Source: Affinirhizobium straminoryzae (GTDB lineage Bacteria > Pseudomonadota > Alphaproteobacteria > Rhizobiales > Rhizobiaceae). From it: a stretch of 64,000 nt of DNA. Every line of letters begins with the position of its first letter. Position 1 is the stretch's first letter. Shown piece by piece: positions 33,506 to 42,726 of this stretch. Location: assembly GCF_007004135.1 (NCBI RefSeq), contig NZ_VJMG01000003.1, forward strand, positions 62,001 to 126,000, given 5' to 3'. The notes beneath the pieces were generated by a model. The model was not told the origin of the DNA, did no database searches, and saw only the letters and a list, made by a program, of their open reading frames with translations. The position numbers and the translations under genes were made by a program.

Positions 33506-35050
33506 ATGAGCCTTTATGGAACGATGCGCACCGGTGTATCCGGCATGAACGCCCAGGCGAACCGCCTTGGTACGGTCGGCGACAACATCGCCAATTCGAG
33601 CACGATCGGATACAAGAAGGCATCCACCCAATTTTCATCGATGATTCTGCCCTCTTCGAACGGCAGCTACAATTCCGGCGGCGTCGATACGGTCGTCCGC
33701 TACTCCATCAACGACCAGGGCTCGTTCAGCTACACCACCTCCAGCACCGATCTCGCGATCAACGGCGAAGGCTTCTTCATCGTCGAGGGGGCGGATGGCG
33801 CCGACTACCTGACGCGCGCCGGCAATTTCGAGGTGCAGGACGATGGCACGCTGAAGAACGCCGCCGGCTACAAGCTGATGGGCTACCCCTATTCCTCGAC
33901 CGAGGATCCGACCATCGTCATCAACGGCTTCCAGGGGCTCAGCGAGATCAATGTCTCGGCCGGCGGCCTGCAGGCAACACCGTCGAAGCAGGGCAGCCTG
34001 TCCGGTAACCTGCCGACCAACGAAGCGGTGGGCTACACCAAGTCGTCATCGGTCGTCGCCTACGACTCGCAGGGCAATTCGCGCCTGCTCAACCTCACCT
34101 ACACCAAGACCGCAGACAATACCTGGACCCTCGACGTCCAGTACAACGGCGTCTCGGTGACCGGCCAGGCGGTGACGGCTTCGACCACCTCGGCCGTCAG
34201 CGGCAACCTCAACAACACCGCTGCGACCGGCACCACCTACACCACGAAGTCGATTGCCTATGGCAGCGACGGCGCGGCCCATACGCTGAGCTACAACTAT
34301 ACCAAGACGGCGGCAGGCTGGAACCTCGACGTGCTCGACGGCACCACATCGGTCGGCACCTCCGCGCTGACCTTCGACGGCGCCGGCAACCTGACCAGTT
34401 CCTCCTCGCTCACCACGACCGCGAACGGCACGCTCGGCGCCCTGACGGTCGACCTTTCGGGGCTCAAGGAAGGCAGCAGCGTCACATCCGTCTCGGGTTC
34501 CACGAACGGCAACGGGTCGGGTTACGAACTCAGCTTCGGCGGCAGCGGCAAGCTGACCTCGCCGACCAGCATCACCACCACGGCGCAGTCGATCGGGGGA
34601 GCAACCCTCAACGGCCTCACGATCGATCTCACCGGGCTTTCTCAGCTGGGCTCTGCCTATTCGGCGGAAGGCGATATCGACGGCAAGGGCGCCAGCGCTG
34701 TCGACAAGGTCGAGATCAGCAAGGATGGCATCGTCTCGATCCTCTACAAGAACGGCCAGTCCATCCCGAGCTACCGCATCGCCATGGCGAATGTGCAGAG
34801 CCCGAACAACCTCACGCCGCTCGCGGGCAATGTCTACACGCAGAGCAACGATTCCGGGGTCATCGTCATGGGCTATGCCGGCACCAGCGGCTACGGCCAG
34901 ATCCTGTCCGGCGCGCTGGAGAACTCCAACGTCGATATCGGCGAGGAGCTCACCTCGATGATCGAGGCGCAACGCAATTACACGGCAAACTCGAAGGTTT
35001 TCCAGACCGGTTCCGAACTCCTTGAAACGCTGGTCAACCTCAAGAGGTAA
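33506..35050 (+). CDS. flgE: Flagellar hook protein FlgE with duplicated middle domain
   Basis: 514 residues. The rod/hook ends are intact: MSLYGTMRTGVSGMNAQANR with DNIANSSTIGYKKA, and SNVDIGEELTSMIEAQRNYT at the C-terminus. FlgE builds the hook, exported by the flagellar system and capped by FlgD. The middle is enlarged by two tandem duplications: residues about 164-211 resemble 230-276 (shared pattern SGNL..., YDSQG or YGSDG, YTKTA, W-LDV) and 287-338 resemble 341-397 (shared pattern LTF or LSF, GxGxLTS, SITTTA, LTVDLSGL). This explains a length well above a typical rhizobial FlgE of about 400. Own promoter motif; first gene of the hook operon. Confidence 0.95.
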   Translation: MSLYGTMRTGVSGMNAQANRLGTVGDNIANSSTIGYKKASTQFSSMILPSSNGSYNSGGVDTVVRYSINDQGSFSYTTSSTDLAINGEGFFIVEGADGADYLTRAGNFEVQDDGTLKNAAGYKLMGYPYSSTEDPTIVINGFQGLSEINVSAGGLQATPSKQGSLSGNLPTNEAVGYTKSSSVVAYDSQGNSRLLNLTYTKTADNTWTLDVQYNGVSVTGQAVTASTTSAVSGNLNNTAATGTTYTTKSIAYGSDGAAHTLSYNYTKTAAGWNLDVLDGTTSVGTSALTFDGAGNLTSSSSLTTTANGTLGALTVDLSGLKEGSSVTSVSGSTNGNGSGYELSFGGSGKLTSPTSITTTAQSIGGATLNGLTIDLTGLSQLGSAYSAEGDIDGKGASAVDKVEISKDGIVSILYKNGQSIPSYRIAMANVQSPNNLTPLAGNVYTQSNDSGVIVMGYAGTSGYGQILSGALENSNVDIGEELTSMIEAQRNYTANSKVFQTGSELLETLVNLKR

Positions 35051-35080
35051 CCGTCGTCCGTTCCGTAAAGGCTTAGTACA

Positions 35081-36529
35081 ATGTCGCTTTCCACAGCACT
35101 GTCCACGGCTCAGTCGATCTTCAATAACACCGGCTCCCAGACGGCGGTGACATCGACGAACATTTCGAACGTGCAGAACCCGGATTACATCCGGCGGACT
35201 GCCGTTCTGGTCACCGCGGGGAACGGCGCACTCGTTGCCAGCACGGAGCGGGCGCAGAATGCCACGCTGTTCCGTCAGACCATCACCAGCACTTCGCAGG
35301 CGAGCGGTCAGGAAACGCTCCTGTCGGGCCTCAAGGAACTGCGCAGCCTGCTCGGCAACAACGACTATGACAGCTCGCCGAGCGCGCGGCTCTCCAAGCT
35401 CGTCAGCAATCTCGATGCCTATGCGGCCAAGCCGAATGAGGGGACGCTGGCCTCCACGGTGGTCTCGTCCGCCCAGGATGTCGCGGATACGCTGAACAAT
35501 GCCTCCGCAGAAGTGCAGGGCGTGCGCGCTCGCGCCGACGCACAGATCAAGACGCAGGTCGACAAGCTCAATACCCTGCTGTCGAAGTTCGAAAGCGCCA
35601 ACAACGAGGTGATGCGCGCCACCATCTCCGGCTCGGACGGCAACAATGCCCTCGATACCCGCGACGGCCTGCTGAAGCAGATCTCCGATATCGTCGGCAT
35701 CTCTACCGTCACCCGTGCCAACAATGATGTGGCCATCTATACCTCCGACGGCACCACGCTGTTCGAGACGATCCCGCGCACGGTGTCCTTCAGTGCCACA
35801 GCCACCTATACGGCGACCGTCACCGGCAATTCGATCTATGTCGATGGCGTGGCCATGCAGGCCGGCACGGGCGCAGATACCGATGCGCAGGGCTCCCTGC
35901 AGGCGCTTCTGCAGATCCGCGACGACGTGGCCCCCAAGTTCCAGGCGCAACTGGATGAGATCGCGCGCGGCGTGATCGTTTCCTTCGCCGAAACGGGCCC
36001 GGGTGGCACTCTGCCCGCCAAGGCCGGTCTGTTCACCAACGGCGTTGATGACAGCGTGGCGACATCGGCCACCATCGTGCCGGGTCTTGCTGCCTCGATC
36101 TCGGTCAACGCAGCAGCCAAGGCCAAGCCGCAGACCGTGCGCGACGGGGGCATGAACGGGGCGGCATACCTGGTCAACACCACGGCAGCCACCGGCTTCT
36201 CGACCCTTCTCGACGGCTATTCCCAGGCGCTGCAGACCAAGCAGAGCTTCGATCCGGCAACAGGCATTGAGGGAAGCTTCGACGTCATCTCGTTTGCCTC
36301 GGATTCGGCCGGCTGGCTGGAAAACCTGCGCAGCACGGCAACTGCTGCGGATGAAACCAAGTCGGCCGCCAAGTCGCGCGCCGTCGAGGCGCATTCCAGC
36401 GAGAGCGGCGTCAGCCTCGACGAGGAACTCTCCCTGCTGCTCGACATCGAGCAATCCTACAAGGCCGCGACGAAACTGGTCAGCACCATCGATGAAATGA
36501 TGAAGGCGCTGCTGGATATGGCGAGGTAA
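35081..36529 (+). CDS. flgK: Flagellar hook-associated protein 1 FlgK
   Basis: 482 residues. It starts MSLSTALSTAQSIFNNTGSQ followed by the NISNVQNPDYIRR motif of hook-associated proteins and ends SGVSLDEELSLLLDIEQSYK with KLVSTIDEMMKALLDMAR. FlgK is the first hook-filament junction protein. The central domains are shorter than enteric FlgK (about 550), normal for rhizobia. Between flgE (30 bases) and flgL (four bases). Confidence 0.95.
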   Translation: MSLSTALSTAQSIFNNTGSQTAVTSTNISNVQNPDYIRRTAVLVTAGNGALVASTERAQNATLFRQTITSTSQASGQETLLSGLKELRSLLGNNDYDSSPSARLSKLVSNLDAYAAKPNEGTLASTVVSSAQDVADTLNNASAEVQGVRARADAQIKTQVDKLNTLLSKFESANNEVMRATISGSDGNNALDTRDGLLKQISDIVGISTVTRANNDVAIYTSDGTTLFETIPRTVSFSATATYTATVTGNSIYVDGVAMQAGTGADTDAQGSLQALLQIRDDVAPKFQAQLDEIARGVIVSFAETGPGGTLPAKAGLFTNGVDDSVATSATIVPGLAASISVNAAAKAKPQTVRDGGMNGAAYLVNTTAATGFSTLLDGYSQALQTKQSFDPATGIEGSFDVISFASDSAGWLENLRSTATAADETKSAAKSRAVEAHSSESGVSLDEELSLLLDIEQSYKAATKLVSTIDEMMKALLDMAR

Positions 36530-36533
36530 GATC

Positions 36534-37619
36534 ATGAAGACATCGTTCACATCCACCGTCTCCGTCCAGACCAGCCTGCGCCAGGCCATGGCCAAGGCCC
36601 AGAGTGATCTGGTCAAGGCCAATACGGAAGTCACCACCGGTGTGCATGCCGACATGGGCGTCGCACTTGGCGGCGCCACCTCGCGCAACATTGACCTGAC
36701 CCGTGACGTCCAGCGCATCGAGGCTCAGCAGACCACCAATTCCGTGGCCAAGCAGCGTCTCGATTCCTCCGAAGAATCGCTGAAGCGTCTCGGGGATCTC
36801 AGCCAGAAGGTGCTCGATTCGCTCGCGGCGCTGACCAGCAGCACCTCGACGCTCGGCGATGCGCGGGCCACGATCTCCAACGCGCTCGATGCCTTCACCG
36901 ACATCGCCAACACATCCGTGACCGGCGAATACCTGTTCTCCGGCACCAATACCGATGTGAAGCCTCTGGCCTCCTTTTCCGCCAGTGGCTCGCCGTTCAA
37001 GGCAGCGGTTGATGCGGAGCTGAACAATTATCTGTCCACCAACGGCATCGCGGCCGCCAAGGACATGACGCCGACCCAGATGCAGACATTCCTCGATGAC
37101 CTGCAGTCGAAGTTCAACGGCACCACGCCGCTGACCGACCCGCCGCATACGGGGCTGGGCGGTCAGGACTTCTGGTCGACCTTCGTCTCCGACGCCTCGT
37201 CGACCAACATGACGACGCGGATCAGCGCGACGGAAGTGGTGGCGACATCGACCACCGCGAACACGCCGGGCTTCCGCAACTTCGTCTTTGCCTCGGTGGT
37301 GGGCAGCCAGTTCCTCAGCGACGACATGCCGGAAAACGTCCGCACCGTCATCAGCAATTCGGCCACCTCGGCCATCGGCAAGGCGATCTCCGGCATCAAT
37401 GACCAGCGCTCGGACATCGGCCTGTCGTCGCAGCGCGTCAAGGAAGCCGACGATTCGCTGGCGGCGCAGAAGACGATCATCGAGACGCATCTCAACGATC
37501 TCCAGGGTGTGGATGCCTACGAGGCCTCCACCCGCGTGACGTCGCTGCAGGCGCTGCTCGAAGCGGCCTACACCCTCACATCCCGAATTCAGAAGCTGAG
37601 CCTCGTAAACTTCCTTTGA
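36534..37619 (+). CDS. flgL: Flagellar hook-associated protein 3 FlgL
   Basis: 361 residues. Flagellin-like ends (MKTSFTSTVSVQTSLRQAMA; C-terminal RVTSLQALLEAAYTLTSRIQ and KLSLVNFL) enclose a central domain with ANTSVTGEYLFSGTNTDVKP, the GxYLFSG pattern of FlgL. It forms the second junction layer between FlgK and the flagellin filament. In the same operon as flgK and followed by flaF. Confidence 0.95.
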   Translation: MKTSFTSTVSVQTSLRQAMAKAQSDLVKANTEVTTGVHADMGVALGGATSRNIDLTRDVQRIEAQQTTNSVAKQRLDSSEESLKRLGDLSQKVLDSLAALTSSTSTLGDARATISNALDAFTDIANTSVTGEYLFSGTNTDVKPLASFSASGSPFKAAVDAELNNYLSTNGIAAAKDMTPTQMQTFLDDLQSKFNGTTPLTDPPHTGLGGQDFWSTFVSDASSTNMTTRISATEVVATSTTANTPGFRNFVFASVVGSQFLSDDMPENVRTVISNSATSAIGKAISGINDQRSDIGLSSQRVKEADDSLAAQKTIIETHLNDLQGVDAYEASTRVTSLQALLEAAYTLTSRIQKLSLVNFL

Positions 37620-37656
37620 TGGCAAAGGGAAGTTCGTGAAAATGAAGGATACATGA

Positions 37657-38004
37657 ATGTACCAGTTTTCATATGCCGAGATCATGGAGGACAACGTCGC
37701 TGACGCCAAGTCCCGTGAGCGGCAGGCCCTCGATCGATCGATAGAGCTGCTGAAGGCGGCACGCGACGCACCGGACTATTCGCGCGCTGCCATCGAAGCT
37801 CTTTTTTATACCCGGCGCGTTTGGATCAGGTTCATCGAGGACCTGCGCCAGCCGGAAAACGAACTGAATGTCGAACTTCGCGCCAACCTGATCTCCATCG
37901 CCCTGTGGATTCTCAAGGAGTGCGAAAAGATAAGGCGGCGCCAGTCCGACAACTTCCAGGGCCTCATCGACGTGACAACCATCATCAGGGATGGACTTAA
38001 ATGA
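37657..38004 (+). CDS. flaF: Flagellar biosynthesis regulator FlaF
   Basis: 115 residues. The FlaF family pattern is visible: [20 protein letters not shown], then [15 protein letters not shown] and [20 protein letters not shown]. FlaF is a small cytoplasmic protein of alphaproteobacteria needed for flagellin synthesis and secretion; in Caulobacter it works opposite FlbT. The four-base overlap with flbT keeps the two antagonists in fixed ratio. Normal length. Confidence 0.93.
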   Translation: MYQFSYAEIMEDNVADAKSRERQALDRSIELLKAARDAPDYSRAAIEALFYTRRVWIRFIEDLRQPENELNVELRANLISIALWILKECEKIRRRQSDNFQGLIDVTTIIRDGLK

Positions 38005-38450
38005 AAAGCACTCTGCGCATCTCGCTGAAATCGGGCGAAAGAATCTTCATCAACGGGGCCGTTTTGCGCGTGGATCGCAAGGTCGCGCTCGAATTCCTCA
38101 ACGACGTGACCTTCCTGCTCGAAAACCATGTCCTGCAGCTGGAAGACGCCACGACGCCGCTGCGCCAGCTCTACTTCATCGCCCAGATGATGCTGATCAA
38201 CCCGGAAGGCAAGGAGCAGTCGCTCTCCATGTTCCGCAAGTCGATCACCATGCTGCTCTCCTGCTTCCAGAACGAGGAAGTCCTGGCGGAACTGAAGCGC
38301 ATTGACGCCATGGTGGTGAGCGGCCGCGCCTTCGACGCACTGAAGGCCATCCGCGGCCTCTATGCCATCGAGGACCGCATCCTCAACAGCCATGAGATGA
38401 CGCCGGCGACCGTGGAACAGATTCGCCGGGAGATCGCTCCATGGCGGTAG
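38001..38450 (+). CDS. flbT: Flagellin translation repressor FlbT
   Basis: 149 residues: [40 protein letters not shown] and [20 protein letters not shown] are the family core. In Caulobacter FlbT binds the leader of flagellin mRNA and promotes its decay when export is not complete. The flagellin leaders in this window carry a conserved ribosome-site-pairing element (see 23232, 24520, 25745) that is a natural candidate target. The stop overlaps the flgD start by ten bases. Confidence 0.95.
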   Translation: MKSTLRISLKSGERIFINGAVLRVDRKVALEFLNDVTFLLENHVLQLEDATTPLRQLYFIAQMMLINPEGKEQSLSMFRKSITMLLSCFQNEEVLAELKRIDAMVVSGRAFDALKAIRGLYAIEDRILNSHEMTPATVEQIRREIAPWR

Positions 38451-38911
38451 AATCGGTCACGTCCAGCACGGCGGCCTCCAATCCCTGGGCGGGGGCTGCG
38501 GCCTCCACCAGCGATGCCAGCAAGGCAAGCCTGAACTACAACAGCTTCCTGAAGCTGCTCATCGCCCAGATGAAGAACCAGGATCCGACCTCGCCGATGG
38601 ACGCGTCCCAGCAGATTTCCCAGCTGGCCTCCTTCTCGCAGGTGGAGCAGACGATCCAGACCAACACCCACCTGAAGAGCATGCTTCAGGCCGAGGCTCT
38701 CACGCGCGCCGGCGACCTCGTAGGCAAGTACATCATGAGCGCCGACGACAAGGTGATGGGCAAGGTCAAGGAAGTCCAGGTCTATTCGGACGGCGTGATG
38801 GCCGTGACCGAAGGTGGCGACAAGGTCCTGCTGCAGGCCGGCGTTGTCGTGTCGGACCAGGCGATCCAGGCGGGAACGTCATCCACGGAAACCCAAACCA
38901 GCGGCTCCTGA
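38441..38911 (+). CDS. flgD: Flagellar hook capping protein FlgD
   Basis: 156 residues, short but with the complete FlgD N-terminal signature: [20 protein letters not shown] followed by [20 protein letters not shown]. The C-terminal beta domains of larger FlgD proteins are reduced to one small part ([20 protein letters not shown]). It caps the growing hook and is needed for FlgE polymerisation. The ATG lies inside the end of flbT. Confidence 0.94.
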   Translation: MAVESVTSSTAASNPWAGAAASTSDASKASLNYNSFLKLLIAQMKNQDPTSPMDASQQISQLASFSQVEQTIQTNTHLKSMLQAEALTRAGDLVGKYIMSADDKVMGKVKEVQVYSDGVMAVTEGGDKVLLQAGVVVSDQAIQAGTSSTETQTSGS

Positions 38912-38922
38912 CCGGGAGCCGC
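38901..38922 (+). repeat. Hairpin spanning the flgD stop codon
   Basis: GCGGCTCC (38901-38908) pairs with GGAGCCGC (38915-38922); the TGA stop is in the loop. No T run. Confidence 0.6.
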
Positions 38923-38937
38923 CTCGACGCCGGAACC

Positions 38938-38959
38938 GGATCCCGGTAGAACGGGATCC
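38938..38959 (+). repeat. Second hairpin in the flgD-fliQ spacer
   Basis: GGATCCCG (38938-38945) pairs with CGGGATCC (38952-38959), loop of six bases, no T run; 40 bases before the fliQ start. Confidence 0.6.
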
Positions 38960-38999
38960 ATCGAATCGCTGCCATGACGGCAGCCACGGAGTGGCTCTC

Positions 39000-39266
39000 A
39001 TGAATGAAGCCGATGCACTCGAAATCATGCAGGCGGCCATGCGCACGGTCCTGATCGCATCAGGCCCCGCGATCCTTGCCGCCATGGTGGTGGGCGTCGG
39101 CGTTGCCTTCCTGCAGGCGCTGACCCAGGTGCAGGAAATGACGCTGACCTTCGTGCCCAAGATCGTCGCCATCCTGCTCGCGGTCGGTTTGACGGCGCCG
39201 TTCATCGGCAGCCAGATCAACCTTTTCTCCCAGCTCGTCTTCTCGCGCATCCAGTCCGGCTTCTGA
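39000..39266 (+). CDS. fliQ: Flagellar type III export gate protein FliQ
   Basis: 88 residues from the ATG at 39000, the standard FliQ length. Two hydrophobic helices: TVLIASGPAILAAMVVGVGV and VGLTAPFIGSQINLFSQLVF-adjacent, with the family motif LQALTQVQEMTLTFVPKIVA between them. A subunit of the FliPQR export pore. The open frame extends upstream over the spacer but only this start has a sensible length. Confidence 0.95.
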   Translation: MNEADALEIMQAAMRTVLIASGPAILAAMVVGVGVAFLQALTQVQEMTLTFVPKIVAILLAVGLTAPFIGSQINLFSQLVFSRIQSGF

Positions 39267-39288
39267 GGCCGGGGCCGCGCCTGCCTCG

Positions 39289-39308
39289 CGCAAGCTTCAC
39301 CGTCTAGG
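39289..39308 (+). promoter_or_regulatory. Shared flagellar upstream motif, flhA copy
   Basis: CGCAAG, eight bases, TCTAGG, ending 58 bases before the flhA ATG. Confidence 0.6.
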
Positions 39309-39366
39309 CTTCAGATGAACCGGCGTGACATGCGTTGCGCCGCCATCTCATGAAGAGACGGATTCC

Positions 39367-41454
39367 ATGGCGCAACCACCTGCACTCTCCATTCCCAAGG
39401 TCAGTCCCAACGGCCGGGACATTGGCTTCGCACTTGGCATCATCGCCATTCTCTGCATCCTCTTCCTGCCGATCCCGACCTTTCTGATCGACATGGGACT
39501 GGCCTTTTCCATCGCCTTTTCCGTGCTGATCCTGATGGTGGCGCTGTGGATCCAGAGGCCGCTGGACTTCTCGTCCTTCCCGACCATCCTGCTGATTTCC
39601 ACGATGATCCGCCTGTCGCTCAACATCGCGACGACGCGCACCATCCTGACGCATGGCCACGAGGGGCATGATGCGGCAGGCGGCGTGATCGCGGGCTTTG
39701 CCTCGCTGGTGATGTCCGGCGACTTCATGATCGGGGTGATCGTCTTCATGATCCTCGTGACGGTGAACTTCATCGTCATCACCAAGGGTGCAACACGTAT
39801 CGCCGAAGTCGGCGCCCGCTTCACCCTCGATGCCATTCCCGGCAAGCAGATGTCGATCGACGCGGATCTTTCCGCCGGCATTATCGACGAAAAGGAGGCG
39901 CAGCGCCGCCGCCGGGAACTGGAAGAGGAGAGCATGTTCTTCGGCGCCATGGACGGTGCCTCGAAATTCGTGCGCGGCGATGCGGTCGCGGGCCTCATCA
40001 TCACCGCCATCAACATCTTCGGCGGCATCGTCATCGGCTATTTCCGCCATGGCATGCCGATCGGCGAGGCGGCCGACGTGTTCGTCAAGCTGTCGGTCGG
40101 CGATGGCATCGTCTCCCAGGTGCCGGCCCTCATCGTTTCGCTGGCAGCCGGCCTCCTCGTGTCGCGCGGCGGCACGCCCGGCACGGCCGACAAGGCGGTG
40201 CTCGACCAGCTGGGCGGTTATCCGCGTGCGCTTTCTCTGGCTGCTGCCCTGATGGGCATTCTGGCGCTCGTCCCGGGCCTGCCCTTCGTTCCCTTCGTGG
40301 CCCTCGGCGGCATCATGGCCTTTGGCGCCTGGATCGTGCCGCGCCGTCTGGAGGCGGAAAACAAGCTGCGCCGCGAGACGGAGGAGAAGAAGGTCAGCCA
40401 GACGAAGGAGGCCGACAAGGATTCGGTCAAGTCGATGCTGCGTACCTCCGAGATCGAGCTGGCGCTTGGCAAGCAGGTCTCCACCCGCCTTCTCGGCGCG
40501 CACCAGGAACTGGCCTTCCGGGTTGGCAAGATGCGCAAGAAATTCGCCAGCCAGTACGGCTTCGTCGTTCCCGAGATCAAGGTCACCGACGACATCTCCA
40601 TTCCGGAAAAGTCCTACCAGATCCGCATTCACGGCACGACGATCGCCTCCAACACGCTCAGGGTCGGCGATGTGCTGGTGGTGACCGGGTCCGGCCGCAA
40701 GCCGTCGATCCCCGGCGACGAGATCCGCGAACCGGCCTTCGGCATGCCGGCGGTCTCGATCCTCGAGGCCTTTGCCGACGATCTGAAGCGTGAGGGTTTC
40801 CACCCCATCGACAATGTGTCGGTGGTGCTGACGCATCTCTCCGAAGTGATCCGCAACAACCTTCCGCAGCTTCTCTCCTACAAGGATGTGAAGATCCTGA
40901 TCGACCGGCTGGATCCGGAATACAAGAAACTGGCCGACGAGATCTGCTCCTCGCACATGTCCTATTCCGGGCTGCAGGCGGTGCTGAAGCTGCTGCTGGC
41001 CGAAAGGGTCTCGATCCGCAACCTTCATCTCATCCTGGAAGCCGTGGCCGAGCTTGCGCCGCATGTGCGCAAGACCGAGCAGATCGTCGAACATGTGCGC
41101 GTGCGCATGGCCCAGCAGCTGTGCGGCGATCTGGCCGACAATGGCGTGCTCCGGGTTCTGCGCCTTGGCAGCAAGTGGGATCTCCTTTTCCATCAGGCGC
41201 TGAAGCGCGATCCCAAGGGCGAGGTCGTCGAATTCGACATCGATCCGCGCGCGCTCGAGGAATTCAGCGAGCAGGCAAGCCGCGTGATCCGCGAATTCAT
41301 GGATCGCGGTCTGCCATTCGTCCTCGTGACCTCGCCTGAGACGCGCTCCTATGTCAGAATGATCATCGAACGCCTGTTTGCAACGCTTCCCGTTCTCTCG
41401 CATGTGGAACTGGCAAAGGGGCTCGACATCAAGATTCTGGGCTCGATTTCATGA
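39367..41454 (+). CDS. flhA: Flagellar type III export protein FlhA
   Basis: 695 residues from the ATG at 39367, the usual FlhA size; an upstream in-frame ATG at 39325 would add 14 unlikely residues. The membrane half has the FHIPEP-family text: [40 protein letters not shown] then [20 protein letters not shown]. The cytoplasmic half has [12 protein letters not shown] linker and ends [11 protein letters not shown]. FlhA is the export gate and docking platform for FliI and chaperone-substrate complexes. Four-base overlap with fliR. Confidence 0.97.
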   Translation: MAQPPALSIPKVSPNGRDIGFALGIIAILCILFLPIPTFLIDMGLAFSIAFSVLILMVALWIQRPLDFSSFPTILLISTMIRLSLNIATTRTILTHGHEGHDAAGGVIAGFASLVMSGDFMIGVIVFMILVTVNFIVITKGATRIAEVGARFTLDAIPGKQMSIDADLSAGIIDEKEAQRRRRELEEESMFFGAMDGASKFVRGDAVAGLIITAINIFGGIVIGYFRHGMPIGEAADVFVKLSVGDGIVSQVPALIVSLAAGLLVSRGGTPGTADKAVLDQLGGYPRALSLAAALMGILALVPGLPFVPFVALGGIMAFGAWIVPRRLEAENKLRRETEEKKVSQTKEADKDSVKSMLRTSEIELALGKQVSTRLLGAHQELAFRVGKMRKKFASQYGFVVPEIKVTDDISIPEKSYQIRIHGTTIASNTLRVGDVLVVTGSGRKPSIPGDEIREPAFGMPAVSILEAFADDLKREGFHPIDNVSVVLTHLSEVIRNNLPQLLSYKDVKILIDRLDPEYKKLADEICSSHMSYSGLQAVLKLLLAERVSIRNLHLILEAVAELAPHVRKTEQIVEHVRVRMAQQLCGDLADNGVLRVLRLGSKWDLLFHQALKRDPKGEVVEFDIDPRALEEFSEQASRVIREFMDRGLPFVLVTSPETRSYVRMIIERLFATLPVLSHVELAKGLDIKILGSIS

Positions 41455-42203
41455 TTACAGACCCGCAGGGGACGATGCTGGCGCTCTTCCTGGCCTTTTG
41501 CCGCATGGGGGGCTGCATCATGACCCTGCCGGGTTTTTCAAGCGCCAGGCTTTCGCCCAATGTACGGCTGTTCCTGGCGGTCGCGGTGTCGATGGCGATC
41601 CTTCCGATGATCTGGGACAGCGTCTACCCGGCGGCATCATCGCCCGGCGCCACCTATGTCGGGCTGATCTTTTCCGAAACCATGATCGGCATCGTCTACG
41701 GCATGATCGCCCGCATCTACGTGCTCGGCCTGCAGTTTGCCGGTGCGATCCTCACCATGGCGATCGGTTTCACGGCGCCGGGCGGTCACGACATTCTGGA
41801 AGACACATCGGAAACCTCCGTCACCAGCCTGATCGTGTTCTGCGGCCTGATGCTGCTGTTCATCATGGACTTCCACCACATCGTCTTCCGGGCGCTTCTC
41901 GATTCCTACGGGGCGACCCCGGTCGGCGCGATCATCGAACCGCAGAAGATGCTGATCACGCTCACCGATACGCTGCGCGCCTCCACCTCCATCATGCTCC
42001 GGCTGGCAAGCCCCTTCCTGATTTTCGGCCTGCTGTTCAACGTGGCGATCGGCCTGGTCAACAAGCTCGCGCCGCAGATCCCGGTCTATTTCATTTCCAC
42101 CCCCTATCTCGTCACCGGCGGCATCTTCATGCTCTACCTCGCCATTGCCGCGCTCATGCGGCAGTTCGCGCAAGGGTTCGCGCCGGTCTTCAACTCCTTC
42201 TGA
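41451..42203 (+). CDS. fliR: Flagellar type III export gate protein FliR
   Basis: 250 residues, hydrophobic throughout: [40 protein letters not shown], then [40 protein letters not shown], the conserved FliR regions. It completes the FliPQR pore together with fliP (9317) and fliQ (39000). Translationally coupled to flhA by overlap. Confidence 0.95.
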   Translation: MITDPQGTMLALFLAFCRMGGCIMTLPGFSSARLSPNVRLFLAVAVSMAILPMIWDSVYPAASSPGATYVGLIFSETMIGIVYGMIARIYVLGLQFAGAILTMAIGFTAPGGHDILEDTSETSVTSLIVFCGLMLLFIMDFHHIVFRALLDSYGATPVGAIIEPQKMLITLTDTLRASTSIMLRLASPFLIFGLLFNVAIGLVNKLAPQIPVYFISTPYLVTGGIFMLYLAIAALMRQFAQGFAPVFNSF

Positions 42204-42210
42204 GGCGATC

Positions 42211-42630
42211 ATGGCAGACAGCGGTCAGGTCCGGTCCCGCAAGCTGAAACGGCTCGTTGCCGTGCAGCGCCATCTGGAAAAAATGGCCGAAAGCGAGCTT
42301 TCCGCGGTGACCCGGCAGCGCGCCGAAGTGGGCGAGCAGATGGATCTGGTCATCGAGGCCATCGGCTCCATGACGCCGCTGCACATGCAGTTCTCCCGCC
42401 ACCATTCGGAACGTTTCGGCCGGCTGATGATCCGCGACAGTCAGCTTGGCGGCGTGCAGCAGGTGCTGGAAGCGCAGGTGCTGCGTGAGCGCACCAAGGG
42501 CGACCGGCTGGAGGAGCACATGAAGGAAGCCCGCAGCCTGGAAGACCGCGAACAGGATGATTCGACCCTTTACGACCTGCTGGACCTGACGATGGCCGGC
42601 GCAAAACGCGAAAATTCCGAGCCTTTGTAA
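42211..42630 (+). CDS. FliJ-like coiled-coil protein
   Basis: 139 residues from the ATG at 42211, eight bases after fliR. Nearly the whole protein is helical and charged: SRKLKRLVAVQRHLEKMAES, VTRQRAEVGEQMDLVIEAIG, then QVLEAQVLRERTKGDRLEEH. Size and antiparallel coiled-coil character match FliJ, the stalk of the export ATPase, and no other fliJ is present in the window. Sequence identity with known FliJ is not evident to me, so the name is withheld. Confidence 0.6.
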   Translation: MADSGQVRSRKLKRLVAVQRHLEKMAESELSAVTRQRAEVGEQMDLVIEAIGSMTPLHMQFSRHHSERFGRLMIRDSQLGGVQQVLEAQVLRERTKGDRLEEHMKEARSLEDREQDDSTLYDLLDLTMAGAKRENSEPL

Positions 42631-42726
42631 GTTTTAGCCGGCGCTTACGCCGTCCTTCGTCGCCACGCCAGCCTAAAGCAAGCTTCATCCCGCATAGTCT
42701 CGCCACTCAGACGAAAGGAAGTTCTA

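Noticed and set aside
34046..36718. 890-codon open frame on the minus strand across flgE, flgK and the start of flgL
   Set aside because: Shadow of GC-rich coding sequence on the other strand; no recognisable domain and no ribosome site.
39304..41403. 699-codon open frame on the minus strand over flhA
   Set aside because: Antisense to a full-length FlhA; composition rich in His/Asp/Arg, no family.
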